Shown here: in pieces, positions 51,397 to 60,743 of the stretch
Layout: each line of letters starts with the position of its first letter
Position numbering within the stretch: position 1 is the stretch's first letter
Assembly (NCBI RefSeq): GCF_014873755.1
Contig: NZ_JADBEG010000001.1
Coordinates: 3,040,501 to 3,104,500 of the forward strand
Reading direction: 5' to 3'
DNA length: 64,000 nucleotides
From: Amycolatopsis lexingtonensis
GTDB taxonomy: Bacteria > Actinomycetota > Actinomycetes > Mycobacteriales > Pseudonocardiaceae
Position numbers and translations under genes: made by a program
The notes under the pieces: generated by a model
What the model saw: the letters and a program-made list of their open reading frames with translations, nothing else
The model's database searches: none
What the model was told of the DNA's origin: nothing

Positions 51397-52638
51397 TCAC
51401 CCGATTCGCGAGGCGACCGCACCGAGGTCGCGCAGGATGTTTTCGGCCGTCGGCCCGGAGCGGCGGGTGGCCGCGAGCCGGGACAGCTCGCGGTCGATCA
51501 GCGAGCGGTCGAGGTCGAGGAAGGTCAACGGCGGCAACCGGTCCGCGGCCCGCAGCAGCGCGGTGAGGGACTTCTTCGTGATCGCCCGGCCGCCGAGCCC
51601 GGCGACCACCGTGTGGACGTCGGCCGCGGGTGCCGCGCTGACGATGTTCTGCGTGACGATCCCGCCCACGCCGGGCTCGAAGGCCCGTTCCAGGACGACG
51701 ACGCGCCGCGCGTGCCCGAGCGCCGCGCGAACGGCATCGGCCGGGAACGGCCGGAAGCACGTCAGGCCCAGCACGCCGACCCGCGCGCCGTCCGCGCGCA
51801 GCTCGTCGACGGTGTCCTTGAGCGTGCCCAGCACCGAACCGAGCGCGACGACGACCGTTTCGGCGTCTTCGGTGCGGTACGAGCGGGTCAGCCCGCCGGA
51901 GTTGCGGCCGAACGCCTCGGCGAAGCGGTCCGCGACGTCCGGGACGACGTCGAGGGCCTCCATCAGGCGGGCGTGCGCGAGGTAGCGGACCTCGGTGAAC
52001 GCCTCCGGCCCGACCATCGCCCCGATCGACGACGGCTCGTCCGGGTCGAGGACCTGGCGCGGCTCGTACGGCGGCAGGAACGCGTCGACCTCTTCCTGCG
52101 TCGGCGTGTCCACCGGCTCCCAGGCGTGGGTCAGCACGAACCCGTCCATGCACACCATCACCGGCGTGGACAGCTCTTCGGCGATCCGGAACGCCTGGAC
52201 GTGGAGGTCGGCGGCTTCCTGGTTGGTCTCGGCGTAGAGCTGGATCCAGCCGGCGTCGCGCAGGGCCATGCTGTCGCTCTGGTCGTTCCAGATGTTGATC
52301 GGCGCGCCGATCGCGCGGTTGGCCACCGTCATCACGATCGGCAGGCCGAGCCCGGACGCGTTGAACACCGCTTCGGTCATGTACAGCAGCCCTTGGCTGG
52401 CGGTCGCGGTGTAGGCCCGCGCACCGGCGGCGGACGCGCCGATCGCCACGGACATCGCGGCGAACTCCGACTCGACGTTGACGAACTCGCACGGCGTGAG
52501 CGCGCCGGACTTCACCAGCTCCGCCAGGCCTTCGACGATGTGGGTCTGCGGCGAGATGGGGTACGCGCAGATCACTTCCGGGCGGCACAGCGCCACGGCT
52601 TCGGCGACGGCCCGGGATCCCTCAATCTGCCTGCGCAC
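51397..52638 (-). CDS. porA: 2-oxoacid (pyruvate):ferredoxin oxidoreductase, alpha subunit
   Basis: 413 residues from GTG 52638, overlapping porG by 17 bp. Begins VRRQIEGSRAVAEAVALCRP, with AYPISPQTHIVEGLAEL, ESEFAAMSVAIGASAAGAR and TATASQGLLYMTEAVF, the standard alpha-subunit motifs (domains I and II). The SPQTHI loop resembles the YPITPxT pyruvate loop, with Ser for Thr. Partner of porB and porG. Confidence 0.93.
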   Translation of the reverse strand: MRRQIEGSRAVAEAVALCRPEVICAYPISPQTHIVEGLAELVKSGALTPCEFVNVESEFAAMSVAIGASAAGARAYTATASQGLLYMTEAVFNASGLGLPIVMTVANRAIGAPINIWNDQSDSMALRDAGWIQLYAETNQEAADLHVQAFRIAEELSTPVMVCMDGFVLTHAWEPVDTPTQEEVDAFLPPYEPRQVLDPDEPSSIGAMVGPEAFTEVRYLAHARLMEALDVVPDVADRFAEAFGRNSGGLTRSYRTEDAETVVVALGSVLGTLKDTVDELRADGARVGVLGLTCFRPFPADAVRAALGHARRVVVLERAFEPGVGGIVTQNIVSAAPAADVHTVVAGLGGRAITKKSLTALLRAADRLPPLTFLDLDRSLIDRELSRLAATRRSGPTAENILRDLGAVASRIG

Positions 52639-53218
52639 CGGCCAGCTCCTCCCGCTCGGCCCGGACGAACTCGTACGCGGCGGTCGCCGCGCCGAGGTTT
52701 CCTTCGGCGGCCCGGCCGTGGAACCGGCCCGAGATGGCGGACAGCACGCTCTCCAGCCCGACGATCCCGGTCATCGCGGCGAACCCGCCGAGCAGCGCGG
52801 CGTTCGGCACCGGGCGGCCGAGGTGCTCCCGGGCGAACTCGGTCGCCGGGACGACGAGCAGCCGCTCGGGGCGGCAGCCGCGGACGAACTCCCCGAGCCC
52901 GAGCTCGGCGAAGCCGTGCGCGGAGTTGATCAGCAGGTACCCGCCGGGGTCGAAACCTTCGAAGACGTTCACCTGGTGCAGCAGGGTGGCGTCCTGGATG
53001 ATCAGCACGTCCGGCCGGACGACCGGCTCGCGGGTCCGGATCACCCGGTCCCCGATCCGGCAGAACGCGACCACCGGCGCGCCGGTGCGCTCGGAGCCGA
53101 AGCTGGGGAACGCCTGCGCGTGCCGGCCTTCGGTGAACGCGGCGACCGACAGCAGCTCGGCCGCGGTCACCACGCCCTGGCCGCCGCGGCCGTGGATGCG
53201 GACCTCGGTGGCGCTCAT
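52622..53218 (-). CDS. porG: 2-oxoacid (pyruvate):ferredoxin oxidoreductase, gamma subunit
   Basis: 198 residues. RIHGRGGQGVVTAAELLSVAAF and FPSFGSERTGAPV are the gamma-subunit signatures; CoA-binding domain III of the enzyme. ATG 53218 overlaps the aldolase stop (ATGA). Confidence 0.93.
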   Translation of the reverse strand: MSATEVRIHGRGGQGVVTAAELLSVAAFTEGRHAQAFPSFGSERTGAPVVAFCRIGDRVIRTREPVVRPDVLIIQDATLLHQVNVFEGFDPGGYLLINSAHGFAELGLGEFVRGCRPERLLVVPATEFAREHLGRPVPNAALLGGFAAMTGIVGLESVLSAISGRFHGRAAEGNLGAATAAYEFVRAEREELAGAQAD

Positions 53219-54108
53219 GCGCTCGGGTACTTGGCGAGGATGTCCCGCAGCGCGCCGACGAACCGCAGGGACTCGTCGTGCTCGCGCTGCCAGACGTTGC
53301 GGCCGAAGATCAGGCCGGTCGCGCCGGCCTCCATCGACTCGCGGGCCTTTTCCAGCATCGCGTCGTCACCGGCCTTGCCGCCGCCGGAGACCAGCAGCAG
53401 GGTGCGCCCGGCCGAGCGGACGACGGCGTCGATCGCTTCCTGGCTGGTGGTTTCCCTGGCGTAGGCGCCGGGCACGTTGTCGATCTTCGCCGGGTGCGGG
53501 AAATTGACCTTGACGACGTCGGCGCCGAGCTCGGACGCGGTCCGGGCGGCGTAGTCGACCGCGTAGAACGAGTCGCGGCCGCCCTTGGCTTCGATGGCCG
53601 AGCCGCGCGGGTACGCCCAGACGATCAGCGGCATCCCGAGGCGGTGCGCGTCGGCGCGGACCTGGCGCAGCTGCGCGAAGTCCTGTTCCTGGGCGGGCGT
53701 GCCGACGTAGAGGGTGTAGCCGACGGCGTCGGCGCCCAGCCGGACGGCGTCCTCGACGCTGCCGTGCAGCGGGGAGAGCGCTTCGGCGTCGGACGGGATC
53801 TCGGTCTTGCCGTTGAGCTTCAGCACCAGCGGCAGTTCACCCGCGTAGTCCCAGTAGAACTTCTCGGCCAGCCCGATCTGGATGGCGATCCCGTTGAAGC
53901 CGCCCTCGAGCGCGAGCTTGAGGATGTACTTCGGGTCACCCGCTGCGGGGTTGGCGAAGAAGTCACGGGGGCCGTGTTCGAGCCCCTGGTCGTAGGGCAG
54001 GAAGAACGCCGTGCCGTTGCGCAGCCCGTGTTCGTGCAGGATGCGGTGCAGCCGCGTCTTCTTGCCGGTGTTCAGCCCGAGTTCGGCCAGCGGGGGACGG
54101 TGCGCCAT
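53215..54108 (-). CDS. Class I fructose-bisphosphate aldolase (archaeal/DhnA type)
   Basis: 297 residues. FFLPYDQGLEHGPRDFF, the TEIPSDAEALSPLHGSVEDAVRLGADAVGYTLYVG segment (split by loops) and ADVVKVNFP (Schiff-base Lys) fit the DhnA/archaeal class I aldolases. Metal-free, so usable under oxidative or metal-poor conditions; could run in either direction to link the phosphoketolase pathway to glycolysis. ATG 54108 follows GGAGGCCACC. First gene of the POR operon. Confidence 0.9.
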   Translation of the reverse strand: MAHRPPLAELGLNTGKKTRLHRILHEHGLRNGTAFFLPYDQGLEHGPRDFFANPAAGDPKYILKLALEGGFNGIAIQIGLAEKFYWDYAGELPLVLKLNGKTEIPSDAEALSPLHGSVEDAVRLGADAVGYTLYVGTPAQEQDFAQLRQVRADAHRLGMPLIVWAYPRGSAIEAKGGRDSFYAVDYAARTASELGADVVKVNFPHPAKIDNVPGAYARETTSQEAIDAVVRSAGRTLLLVSGGGKAGDDAMLEKARESMEAGATGLIFGRNVWQREHDESLRFVGALRDILAKYPSA

Positions 54109-54194
54109 GGTGGCCTCCGGAGTCGCTGATGCTTGGTGAAGCCAGCAAATCGCGCCGGGACGGCCGACACCGCTGGCGAACGCCACCGGCGCCG

Positions 54195-54230
54195 GGGTCC
54201 TCGGTCACCGGCAGCGGGGACCATCGGCTC
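54195..54230. promoter_or_regulatory. Tandem DevR-like boxes upstream of the aldolase-POR operon
   Basis: GGGTCCTCGGTCAC (54195-54208, 9 of 14) and GGGACCATCGGCTC (54217-54230, 10 of 14), starts 22 bp apart, between the aldolase (-) and the GerW-like gene (+). Confidence 0.6.
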
Positions 54231-54266
54231 TGCCTCGCGGGGGAACCCGGCGGGAAACTCCGGCTC

Positions 54267-54617
54267 ATGAAGGTCGACGAACTGCTCGCGAAGGCGAAGG
54301 ACGGGCTCCGGACCGGAATGGTCTACGGGGAGCCGTACGAGGTCGACGGCGTCACGGTGATCGTGGCCTCGACAGTCGGTACCGGCGGTGGTGGCGGGGA
54401 CAGCCGGGACGAGAAGGGCCGCTCCGGCGAAGGCGGCGGGTTCGGCTTGTCGGCCAAGCCGGTCGGGGCCTACGTCATCAAGGACGGCAAGCTCCACTGG
54501 GAGCCGGCGATCGACGTGAACCGCCTCCTGGTGACGCTCGGCGCGATCGTGGTGGCCGCGCTCTTCGCCGCGACACGGCTGGCGAAGCTCAAGTACCGCG
54601 GGGACACCGGCTCCTGA
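54267..54617 (+). CDS. GerW/YtfJ-family protein
   Basis: 116 residues. The region EPYEVDGVTVIVASTVGTGGGGG, then GLSAKPVGAYVIKDGKLHWEPAIDVNR, matches the GerW (YtfJ) pattern with its Gly-rich loop. A C-terminal hydrophobic segment (about 85-102) could anchor it in the membrane. In Bacillus the family is sporulation-associated; in non-sporing actinobacteria the role is unknown. ATG 54267 has only a weak ribosome site; in-frame sequence back to 54129 crosses the boxes. Confidence 0.78.
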   Translation: MKVDELLAKAKDGLRTGMVYGEPYEVDGVTVIVASTVGTGGGGGDSRDEKGRSGEGGGFGLSAKPVGAYVIKDGKLHWEPAIDVNRLLVTLGAIVVAALFAATRLAKLKYRGDTGS

Positions 54618-54622
54618 TCCGG

Positions 54623-55126
54623 CTATCCCGTCGGCTCGGCCGAGCAATCCTCTTCCCCGGTGGCCTGGATCTGCTCCGTGAGGGCTTCGGCGATGGCCGC
54701 GGGCTGGGCGGCACGTTCGCGCAGCGCCTGAGCGATCCTGGCGAGCACCACGGTGAACTCGCGGATGTGGGCGGGCTCCGAGCGCGAGACCGATTGGTAC
54801 ACGTCCGCTTTGAACAGCGCGAAGCTGGCCTTGATGGCTGCCCGGCCACCGGGGGTCAGCACGACCAGGACGCTTCGCCGATCGGTCGGGTGCCGCTCGC
54901 GACGGGTGTAGCCGGCGGCTTCGAGGCGGTCGAGCAGGGCGGTCACGCTCGCCGAAGCGATGCCCAGCCGCTTCACCAGCGCCGACGGGGGCAACGGGCC
55001 CTCGTGGAGCAGTTCGCCCAGCACCGCCGCCTCGTGCACGCCCACCCCGAACGCGGAAGCCATGGCGCGCCGGTACTCGTCGGTGGCCACGATGACCGAT
55101 CTCAGCTGTTCAGCCAGACGTTCCAT
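54623..55126 (-). CDS. MarR-family transcriptional regulator
   Basis: 167 residues. Winged-helix core about 35-110: VHEAAVLGELLHEGPLPPSALVKRLGIASASVTALLDRLEAAGY (helix-turn-helix, split here by the reading) and RRERHPTDRRSVLVVLTPGG (wing). The dimerising helices flank it. ATG 55126 lies next to an AT-rich partial palindrome that may be its operator. Target unknown; no DevR-like box nearby. Confidence 0.9.
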   Translation of the reverse strand: MERLAEQLRSVIVATDEYRRAMASAFGVGVHEAAVLGELLHEGPLPPSALVKRLGIASASVTALLDRLEAAGYTRRERHPTDRRSVLVVLTPGGRAAIKASFALFKADVYQSVSRSEPAHIREFTVVLARIAQALRERAAQPAAIAEALTEQIQATGEEDCSAEPTG

Positions 55127-55159
55127 GCCTCACTACCCGAAAAGATCACAAGCGAAATT

Positions 55160-55180
55160 ACTAGCTAAACTAGATAGTAG
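55160..55180. promoter_or_regulatory. AT-rich imperfect palindrome upstream of the MarR gene
   Basis: TACTAGCTAAACTAGATAGTA, with outer TACTA/TAGTA arms and two CTAG tetramers; a third CTAG follows at about 55187. Unusual in this GC-rich context and placed 34 bp before the ATG at 55126. A plausible autoregulatory operator overlapping the -10 region. Confidence 0.52.
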
Positions 55181-55573
55181 CCCATCTAGGGTCATGCTGC
55201 CCACGCGATGCCGCCTCACCCTCCCCGCACCACCGAGCCGATCTTCCGCGTCGTTCGCGCAAAGATAGGGCAGCGACCACGGCGGCCCACACCCGCCACG
55301 CCGACCGCGAAAAAACGGGGACCGACGGCGCGAAGATTCTCGCTTCCCGAAATAGGTGCCAGCCGAGAATCATGGCACCGGGCGCCCTGTTTTCGGTTGC
55401 CCCGCAGGAGAACCCGCAGATCGGCCAGACACTTTCCGACCCCGGTTGGAATGCGGCCGTAATCGACGCCGAGATACCGGATAACGGAGAAGTTTCATCG
55501 CGCCAACGACCGGCGAATTGCCGAAAGGATCGTTATCCTCGACACAGCACGCCGTTTTCGAGGAGATTCACCG
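55181..55573. other. Intergenic stretch without a supported gene
   Basis: About 390 bp of locally lower GC. It contains a 7-bp inverted repeat GGTGCCA/TGGCACC (55355-55361 and 55373-55379). An open frame from 55372 crosses the next gene in a different frame and has the composition of a shadow, so I reject it. No DevR-like box seen. Presumably holds the promoter of the gene at 55574. Confidence 0.5.
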
Positions 55574-55822
55574 ATGACCGAAGCGCCGTTTCCCGAACCC
55601 GCCGCCCCGCTGCCCGAGGCAGCCCTCCTCCGCCGCGAGCGCAACCGGTGGCTGCGCCGCGAAGCGAACCTGGTCCTGGACCGCGCCGGAGCGGACGAGC
55701 CCGAAACCCAGCAGGCTCGCACCGCGCACCTCGTGCTCACCTACGCGCTGGCGATCGTCGAGCAGCGCCCCGCCGTCATCGGCTCGTTCGCCGACCTCAC
55801 CCGGCACCGAAGCGGGACCTGA
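55574..55822 (+). CDS. Small hypothetical protein
   Basis: 82 residues: a Pro/Glu-rich start, then LLRRERNRWLRREANLVLDRA and TAHLVLTYALAIVEQRPAVI, likely two helices. GAGGAGATTCACCG precedes ATG 55574. Family not recognised. Convergent with the gene at 55830, 7 bp apart. Confidence 0.6.
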   Translation: MTEAPFPEPAAPLPEAALLRRERNRWLRREANLVLDRAGADEPETQQARTAHLVLTYALAIVEQRPAVIGSFADLTRHRSGT

Positions 55823-55829
55823 CGTCCGA

Positions 55830-56078
55830 TCACTCGCGCCGGTGCTCGTCTTCGGGCGGCGGGTCCACGACGACCGGGAAGACCTCGTGCTCGTGCACCA
55901 CCGTCACCCGCGACGGCGGGGGGACGTGGCAGGCCGGATCACCGTCGAGGTGGAAGCAGCTGAACAACACGACGGGCAGGGGGTGCGCTTCGTCGCGGAT
56001 CTGCCGCACCACATGGTCCTCGTCCGGGTGGATCGGGCGCCAGCAGCGCTCGCACAGCAGCACTTCGGGTACGTCCAT
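55830..56078 (-). CDS. Small cysteine-containing hypothetical protein
   Basis: 82 residues from ATG 56078. Begins MDVPEVLLCERCWRPIHPDE. Cys9 and Cys12 with Cys41 and Cys50 (SCFHLDGDPAC) could bind one metal ion. The C-terminus is acidic. The frame stays open to 56624 but that part overlaps promoter and the next gene, so I use the shorter form. Family not recognised. Confidence 0.55.
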   Translation of the reverse strand: MDVPEVLLCERCWRPIHPDEDHVVRQIRDEAHPLPVVLFSCFHLDGDPACHVPPPSRVTVVHEHEVFPVVVDPPPEDEHRRE

Positions 56079-56321
56079 CGCCGGCACCGTCCAATCCGGA
56101 CCACAGCGCCGCCGTCGACCCGCGGGGCGGGGCCGCCGGCGGCGCTTCCTGGGTGCGTCATCCCGAGCCCGAGGGCGGTGGAGCTCCGGATGACCGCCTC
56201 CAGGCTGACAGTTCACGCGCGCTCCGCGGAGCCACCGGACGGAGGAGAATTGTTCGGAGAATTTCGGAAAGCGAAAATGATCGCAGCCGAGCGAAACCGA
56301 GCACCCGGCCTCGACGGTGCG

Positions 56322-56357
56322 GTGACTTCGGTCCTGCCCGCGAGTGACCTCGTCCCC
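56322..56357. promoter_or_regulatory. Tandem DevR-like boxes upstream of the PNPOx-like gene
   Basis: GTGACTTCGGTCCT (56322-56335, 10 of 14) and GTGACCTCGTCCCC (56344-56357, 8 of 14), starts 22 bp apart, about 68-103 bp before the GTG at 56425. Apart from these sites the 346-bp gap 56079-56424 shows nothing else I can support. Confidence 0.58.
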
Positions 56358-56424
56358 TGGGAGCACCGGCGCCGGCAGCGGAAGAATCCTCCCTCCAACG
56401 AGATCTCGAGACCGGGGACGACCA

Positions 56425-56862
56425 GTGACCACACCGGATCTGCGCGCGCTGGGCCCGGCCCGCTGCCGCGAGCTGCTCGCCTCCGTCCCACTGGGCCGGC
56501 TCGGCTTCGTCCGCGACGGTCGCCCCGCGATCCGGCCGGTGAACTTCACCGTGGCCGGCGACGCGATCTGGCTGCGGGCGGGCCGCAGCTCCTGGGCCGA
56601 CCGGCTCGACGGACAGCCGGTCACCTTCGAAGCCGACGCCTACGACGCCCGCGGCCGTACCGGCTGGAGCGTCATCGTGAGCGGGATCGCGACCCTGACG
56701 ACCGACGTCGAAACCGTGGCGGCCCAGCTCGGCGCCGGCCTGCGCTCCTGGGCACCGCCACCGCGTGACCGGCTGCTGCGGATCCGCGTCGACCGGATCG
56801 AGGGCAGGCGGCTCGCGCGCCGTCCGGACGCCGACGACACGACCGAAACGGGGGCACCATGA
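56425..56862 (+). CDS. Pyridoxamine-5'-phosphate-oxidase-like flavin-binding protein
   Basis: 145 residues from GTG 56425. CRELLASVPLGRLGFVRDGRP, IRPVNFTVAGDAIWLRAG and WSVIVSGIATL match the split-barrel PNPOx-like family (compare Rv3129, a DosR-regulon member in M. tuberculosis). Binds FMN or F420; substrate unknown. A longer frame from 56344 would start within the box pair. Overlaps the next gene by 4 bp. Confidence 0.85.
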   Translation: MTTPDLRALGPARCRELLASVPLGRLGFVRDGRPAIRPVNFTVAGDAIWLRAGRSSWADRLDGQPVTFEADAYDARGRTGWSVIVSGIATLTTDVETVAAQLGAGLRSWAPPPRDRLLRIRVDRIEGRRLARRPDADDTTETGAP

Positions 56863-57173
56863 CGGGACGCCGCGCCGCCCTGACGAGCCTGACCGCCGGC
56901 CTCGCGCTGCTCCTCGCGGCGTGCGCCCCGGCCGGCAACACCTTCGCCGACCACGCTTCGCGGCCCGGATTCTGGCTGGGGCTGTGGCACGGGTTCATCT
57001 GCCCGGTCAGCTTCGTCGTTTCGCTGTTCAACGACCACGTCGGGGTCTACGAGGTGCACAACAACGGCCATTGGTACGACTTCGGGTTCGTGTTCGGCAT
57101 CCTCGTCGCCGCGAGCGTCTTCCACGGCCCGAGCTACACCCGGCGCCGGCGGCGCGCCTTAACCGACCGCTAA
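56859..57173 (+). CDS. Putative lipoprotein/membrane protein
   Basis: 104 residues. SLTAGLALLLAACAP resembles a lipobox signal (LLAAC), with Cys about residue 22. Then WLGLWHGFICPVSFVVSLF and a second hydrophobic segment FGFVFGILVAASVF. The WHGFICPVSFVVSLFN...VYEVHNNGxWYDFGFxxG pattern is one I have seen in small conserved bacterial membrane proteins of unknown role. Coupled (ATGA) to the PNPOx-like gene. Confidence 0.75.
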   Translation: MTGRRAALTSLTAGLALLLAACAPAGNTFADHASRPGFWLGLWHGFICPVSFVVSLFNDHVGVYEVHNNGHWYDFGFVFGILVAASVFHGPSYTRRRRRALTDR

Positions 57174-57237
57174 CCCGCCGCTGGCGTCCCGGAAACCCGG
57201 CAGGACGCGCGGCCCGCGTACGGGCATCATGGCGGCC

Positions 57238-57921
57238 ATGCCCCACCGCGTTCTGCTCGCCGACGACGACCGCGCCATCCGCGAGTCGCTGGTCCGGGCC
57301 CTCGACCTCGAGGGCTACCACGTCACCGAGGTGACCGACGGGGTCGACGCGCTCGCCACCGCCCGGCGCGACGACTTCGACGTGCTGATCCTCGACGTGA
57401 TGATGCCCGGCGTCGACGGGCTCGGCGTGTGCCGCGTGCTGCGCGCGGAAGGCGATCCGACCCCGATCCTCATGCTCACCGCGCGGGTCGAGACCCCCGA
57501 CCGGGTGGCCGGCCTGGACGCCGGGGCCGACGACTACCTGCCCAAGCCGTTCGAGCTGGACGAGCTCCTCGCGCGGTTGCGCGCCCTGCTGCGCCGCACC
57601 TCGGCCGAGCCGGAAGCGCGGCGCACCCTGCGGCTGGGCGAGCTCGCGGTCGACCCGGCGGCCCGGCGGGTGTGGTGGCAGGGCACCGAGATCACCCTGT
57701 CGAAGACCGAGTTCGACCTGCTGGAACTGCTGGTGCGCAACGCCGGGATCGTGCTCGACCGCACCACGATCTACCAGCGCATCTGGGGTTACGAGTTCGG
57801 CGCGGACTCCAAGAACCTCGCCGTCTACATCGGTTATCTGCGGCGCAAGCTGGAGCGGGCCGGCGCCACGGAGCTGATCCACACCGTGCGCGGGGTGGGC
57901 TACTCGGTGCGGCCGGCGTGA
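57238..57921 (+). CDS. OmpR-family response regulator (MprA-like)
   Basis: 227 residues. Receiver 1-120: [13 protein letters not shown] acid pocket, phospho-Asp in [18 protein letters not shown], and Lys in [11 protein letters not shown]. Winged-helix DNA-binding domain about 130-225, with [14 protein letters not shown] and [11 protein letters not shown]. Closest remembered relative is MprA of mycobacteria (envelope stress). An ATG at 57229 is an alternative start three codons earlier. GTGA overlap with the kinase gene. Confidence 0.92.
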   Translation: MPHRVLLADDDRAIRESLVRALDLEGYHVTEVTDGVDALATARRDDFDVLILDVMMPGVDGLGVCRVLRAEGDPTPILMLTARVETPDRVAGLDAGADDYLPKPFELDELLARLRALLRRTSAEPEARRTLRLGELAVDPAARRVWWQGTEITLSKTEFDLLELLVRNAGIVLDRTTIYQRIWGYEFGADSKNLAVYIGYLRRKLERAGATELIHTVRGVGYSVRPA

Positions 57922-59297
57922 ACCTGCGCAGCAAGCTCGCGATCGCGTTCGCCGGGGTCGGCGCGGCGGCGGCGATCCTCGTCGGGGTGCTGAGCTACCA
58001 AGCCGCTTCGGAACGGATCCACGCGGAGCTCGACCGGTCGCTGCTCACCACGTCGGCGGAGGTCGCGGCCGGCGCGACGCAGGTGCTGGCCCCGAGCCCG
58101 GTCACCCGCGGCCCCGATGACGACGACCACGACGAGGCCCAGCCGATGGTCGCGCAGGCGCTCGCCGCCGACGGGACGACCCGGCCGATCGGCGGCCGCC
58201 GGGTGCGCCTCCCCGTCGACGACGCCGACCGCGCGCTGGCCGCGACCGGCGCGCCCGGGGACCACCGCTACCGGGACTTCACCGCCAGCCGCGACGACTA
58301 CCGGGTCATCACCGTGGCCCTCGGCCCCGGCCGCGGCGCCGTCCAGCTCGGCATCGACGTCGACGAGTCGCGGCACGTGCTCGGCGGCCTCGCCAAACGC
58401 ATCACCGGGCTCAGCGCGCTGGTGCTCGCCGGCGCCGCCTTGGCCGGCTGGCTGCTCGCCCGTCAGATCACCCGGCGGCTCGTCCGGCTGACCGACGTCA
58501 CCGAGCAGGTCAGCGACGGCCGCCTCGACGACGTCGCCGTGCCCACCGGCGGCCGCGACGAGGTCGGCAGGCTCGCGACCTCGTTCGACCGGATGCTCGG
58601 CCGGCTCGCCGACGCCCGCGCCGACCAGGAACGCCTGGTCCAGGACGCCGCCCACGAACTGCGGACGCCGCTGACCAGCCTGCGCACCAACGCCAGCGTC
58701 CTGCGCCGGTTCGCCGAGCTCAGCCCCGAATCCCGCGGCCGCCTGCTCGACGACGTCGACGGCGAAACCCGCGAGCTGACCCACCTCGTCGACGAGCTCG
58801 TCGAGCTGGCCACCCGCCGCTACGAGGCCGAAGAGGCCACACCGGTCGCGCTGGGCGAAATCGTCGAGCACGCGGCCGATCGCGTGCGGCGGCGGTCGGG
58901 GCGCACCATCACGGTCGACACCGATCCGTCGGCGGTGACCGGCCAGGCGAAAGCACTGGAACGCGCGGTGGCGAACCTGCTGGAGAACGCCGTCAAGTTC
59001 GCACCCGGCGGCCCGATCGAGGTCGTCGTCCGCGACGGCCGGGTGCAGGTGCTCGACCGCGGCCCCGGCATCGCCGACGACGAGTCGGCCCGCGTGTTCG
59101 ACCGCTTCCACCGCGCGGACGGCGCCCGCGGCCTGCCCGGCTCCGGGCTGGGACTGGCCATCGTGCGGGACATCGCCCTCGCCCACGGGGGCACGGTGTT
59201 CGCCGAGCCGCGCCCCGGCGGTGGCGCGGTGGTCGGCTTCACCGTCGGAGCGGATCTTCTCTTACCGAACTCTCACCCCGGTCACGTCGACGGCTAA
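57918..59297 (+). CDS. Sensor histidine kinase (MprB-like)
   Basis: 459 residues from GTG 57918. Membrane helix about 7-27, extracytoplasmic domain about 28-160 with a DDDDHDE acidic patch that might bind cations, second helix about 163-183, HAMP about 184-238. H-box [17 protein letters not shown]-box [14 protein letters not shown]1 DRGPGI, G2 GSGLGLAIV: a complete kinase. Paired with the regulator before it. Probably controls the flavoprotein genes that follow after 50 bp. Confidence 0.92.
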   Translation: MNLRSKLAIAFAGVGAAAAILVGVLSYQAASERIHAELDRSLLTTSAEVAAGATQVLAPSPVTRGPDDDDHDEAQPMVAQALAADGTTRPIGGRRVRLPVDDADRALAATGAPGDHRYRDFTASRDDYRVITVALGPGRGAVQLGIDVDESRHVLGGLAKRITGLSALVLAGAALAGWLLARQITRRLVRLTDVTEQVSDGRLDDVAVPTGGRDEVGRLATSFDRMLGRLADARADQERLVQDAAHELRTPLTSLRTNASVLRRFAELSPESRGRLLDDVDGETRELTHLVDELVELATRRYEAEEATPVALGEIVEHAADRVRRRSGRTITVDTDPSAVTGQAKALERAVANLLENAVKFAPGGPIEVVVRDGRVQVLDRGPGIADDESARVFDRFHRADGARGLPGSGLGLAIVRDIALAHGGTVFAEPRPGGGAVVGFTVGADLLLPNSHPGHVDG

Positions 59298-59347
59298 CCG
59301 GCCTCGGGAAGGGTGGACCGGAGAAAGCGATCACCCCGAGGAGCCCG

Positions 59348-60730
59348 ATGACCGCCACGCTCACCACCCCCCGCTTGGCGCGGCCCCGGGTCCGCGCGTG
59401 GTGGCGGGACGCGGCGGGCCTGACGGCCTGGCTGAGCGTCCTGTTCGTGGTCGCGCTCTGGGTTTCCGGGCGCGGCCTGCAGGACCTCCGCACCGACTTC
59501 TTCACCAGCACCGGCCGGCTGACCGGGCTGCTGTCGGCCGACCTCCTGCTCCTGCAGCTGGTGCTGATGGCCCGCATCCCGTGGGTCGAACGCAGCTACG
59601 GGCAGGACGAGCTGGCCCGGCGGCACCGCATCGCCGGGTTCACCTCGATCACGTTGCTGGCCGCACACCTCGTGCTGATCACCCTCGGCTACGCGGCGAC
59701 CGACCGCTCCGGCGTCCTGGCCGAGGCCTGGGCGCTGGTGACGACGTACCCGGGCATGCTGCTGGCGACCGCCGGGACGGCCGCGCTCGTCATGGTCGCG
59801 GTGACGTCGGTCCGCGCCGCCCGGCGACGGCTGCGCTACGAGTCCTGGCACCTGCTGCACCTCTACGCCTACCTCGGCGCCGGCCTCGCCTTGCCGCACC
59901 AGCTGTGGACCGGGGCCGACTTCACCGCCTCCCCCGTGGCGACCGGCTTCTGGTGGACCGCCTACGCGGTGGCCGCGGGCGCCGTGCTCGTGTTCCGCGT
60001 CGGCCGGCCGGTGTGGCTCAACGCCCGGCACCGCCTGGTCGTCGAGCAGGTCGTGCCCGAAGGTCGCGGCGTCGTCTCGGTGTACCTGCGCGGCCGCGCC
60101 CTCGACCGGCTGCCGGTGGCGGCGGGCCAGTTCTTCGTCTGGCGGTTCGCGGCCGGGCCGGGCTGGACCCGCGGCAAGCCGTTCTCCCTGTCGGCCGCCC
60201 CGGACGGGCACCGGCTGCGCATCACGGCGAAGGACCTCGGCGAGGGCAGCCGACGGCTCGCGACCCTGCGTCCCGGCACCCCCGCGTTGTTCGAAGGCCC
60301 GTACGGCCGGCTGACCGGCACTGTCCGAAAGGGACGGAAGCTGGCGTTCTTCGCCTCGGGCATCGGGATCACGCCCCTGCGCGCGCTCCTGGACGAACTA
60401 CCCTACCGGCCCGGGGAAGCCGTGCTGTTCCAGCGGGCCGGCCGACCGGCGGACCTGCTGTTCCGCGCGGAACTGGCGGACCTCGCCACCCGCCGCGGCA
60501 TCAGGGTCCACTACCTGCTCGGCCGGCGCTCGCGCGACCGCGCTTCCTGGCTGCCCGCCGGCTACGCCCCCGTGCCCGACGAGCAGGTGCTGCGCCACCT
60601 GGTGCCCGACATCGCCGACCACGACGTCTACGTGTGCGGCCCCGACGCCTGGACCGGTGCCGTGCTCGGCAGCGCCCACCGCGCCGGCGTCCCCGCCGAC
60701 CGCGTCCACGCCGAGCGATTCTCCTGGTAG
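59348..60730 (+). CDS. Ferric-reductase-like transmembrane flavoprotein
   Basis: 460 residues. Six membrane helices (about 20-220) of the ferric reductase-like type, with candidate heme histidines in RRHRIAGF, LLAAHLVL, SWHLLHLYAYL and LPHQLW. FAD-binding domain about 230-320 (RGKPFSLSAAP), NAD(P)-binding about 330-460 (FFASGIGITPLRALL, YVCGPDAW). Moves electrons from cytosolic NAD(P)H across the membrane. ATG 59348 after CGAGGAGCCCG. First gene of a four-gene run. Confidence 0.9.
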   Translation: MTATLTTPRLARPRVRAWWRDAAGLTAWLSVLFVVALWVSGRGLQDLRTDFFTSTGRLTGLLSADLLLLQLVLMARIPWVERSYGQDELARRHRIAGFTSITLLAAHLVLITLGYAATDRSGVLAEAWALVTTYPGMLLATAGTAALVMVAVTSVRAARRRLRYESWHLLHLYAYLGAGLALPHQLWTGADFTASPVATGFWWTAYAVAAGAVLVFRVGRPVWLNARHRLVVEQVVPEGRGVVSVYLRGRALDRLPVAAGQFFVWRFAAGPGWTRGKPFSLSAAPDGHRLRITAKDLGEGSRRLATLRPGTPALFEGPYGRLTGTVRKGRKLAFFASGIGITPLRALLDELPYRPGEAVLFQRAGRPADLLFRAELADLATRRGIRVHYLLGRRSRDRASWLPAGYAPVPDEQVLRHLVPDIADHDVYVCGPDAWTGAVLGSAHRAGVPADRVHAERFSW

Positions 60731-60743
60731 GAAAGGACTTCCG

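Noticed and set aside
55372..56193. A 273-codon plus-strand frame that could be a gene
   Set aside because: It covers the 55574 gene in a different frame, lacks a clear ribosome site and has low-complexity Arg/Ser-rich sequence.
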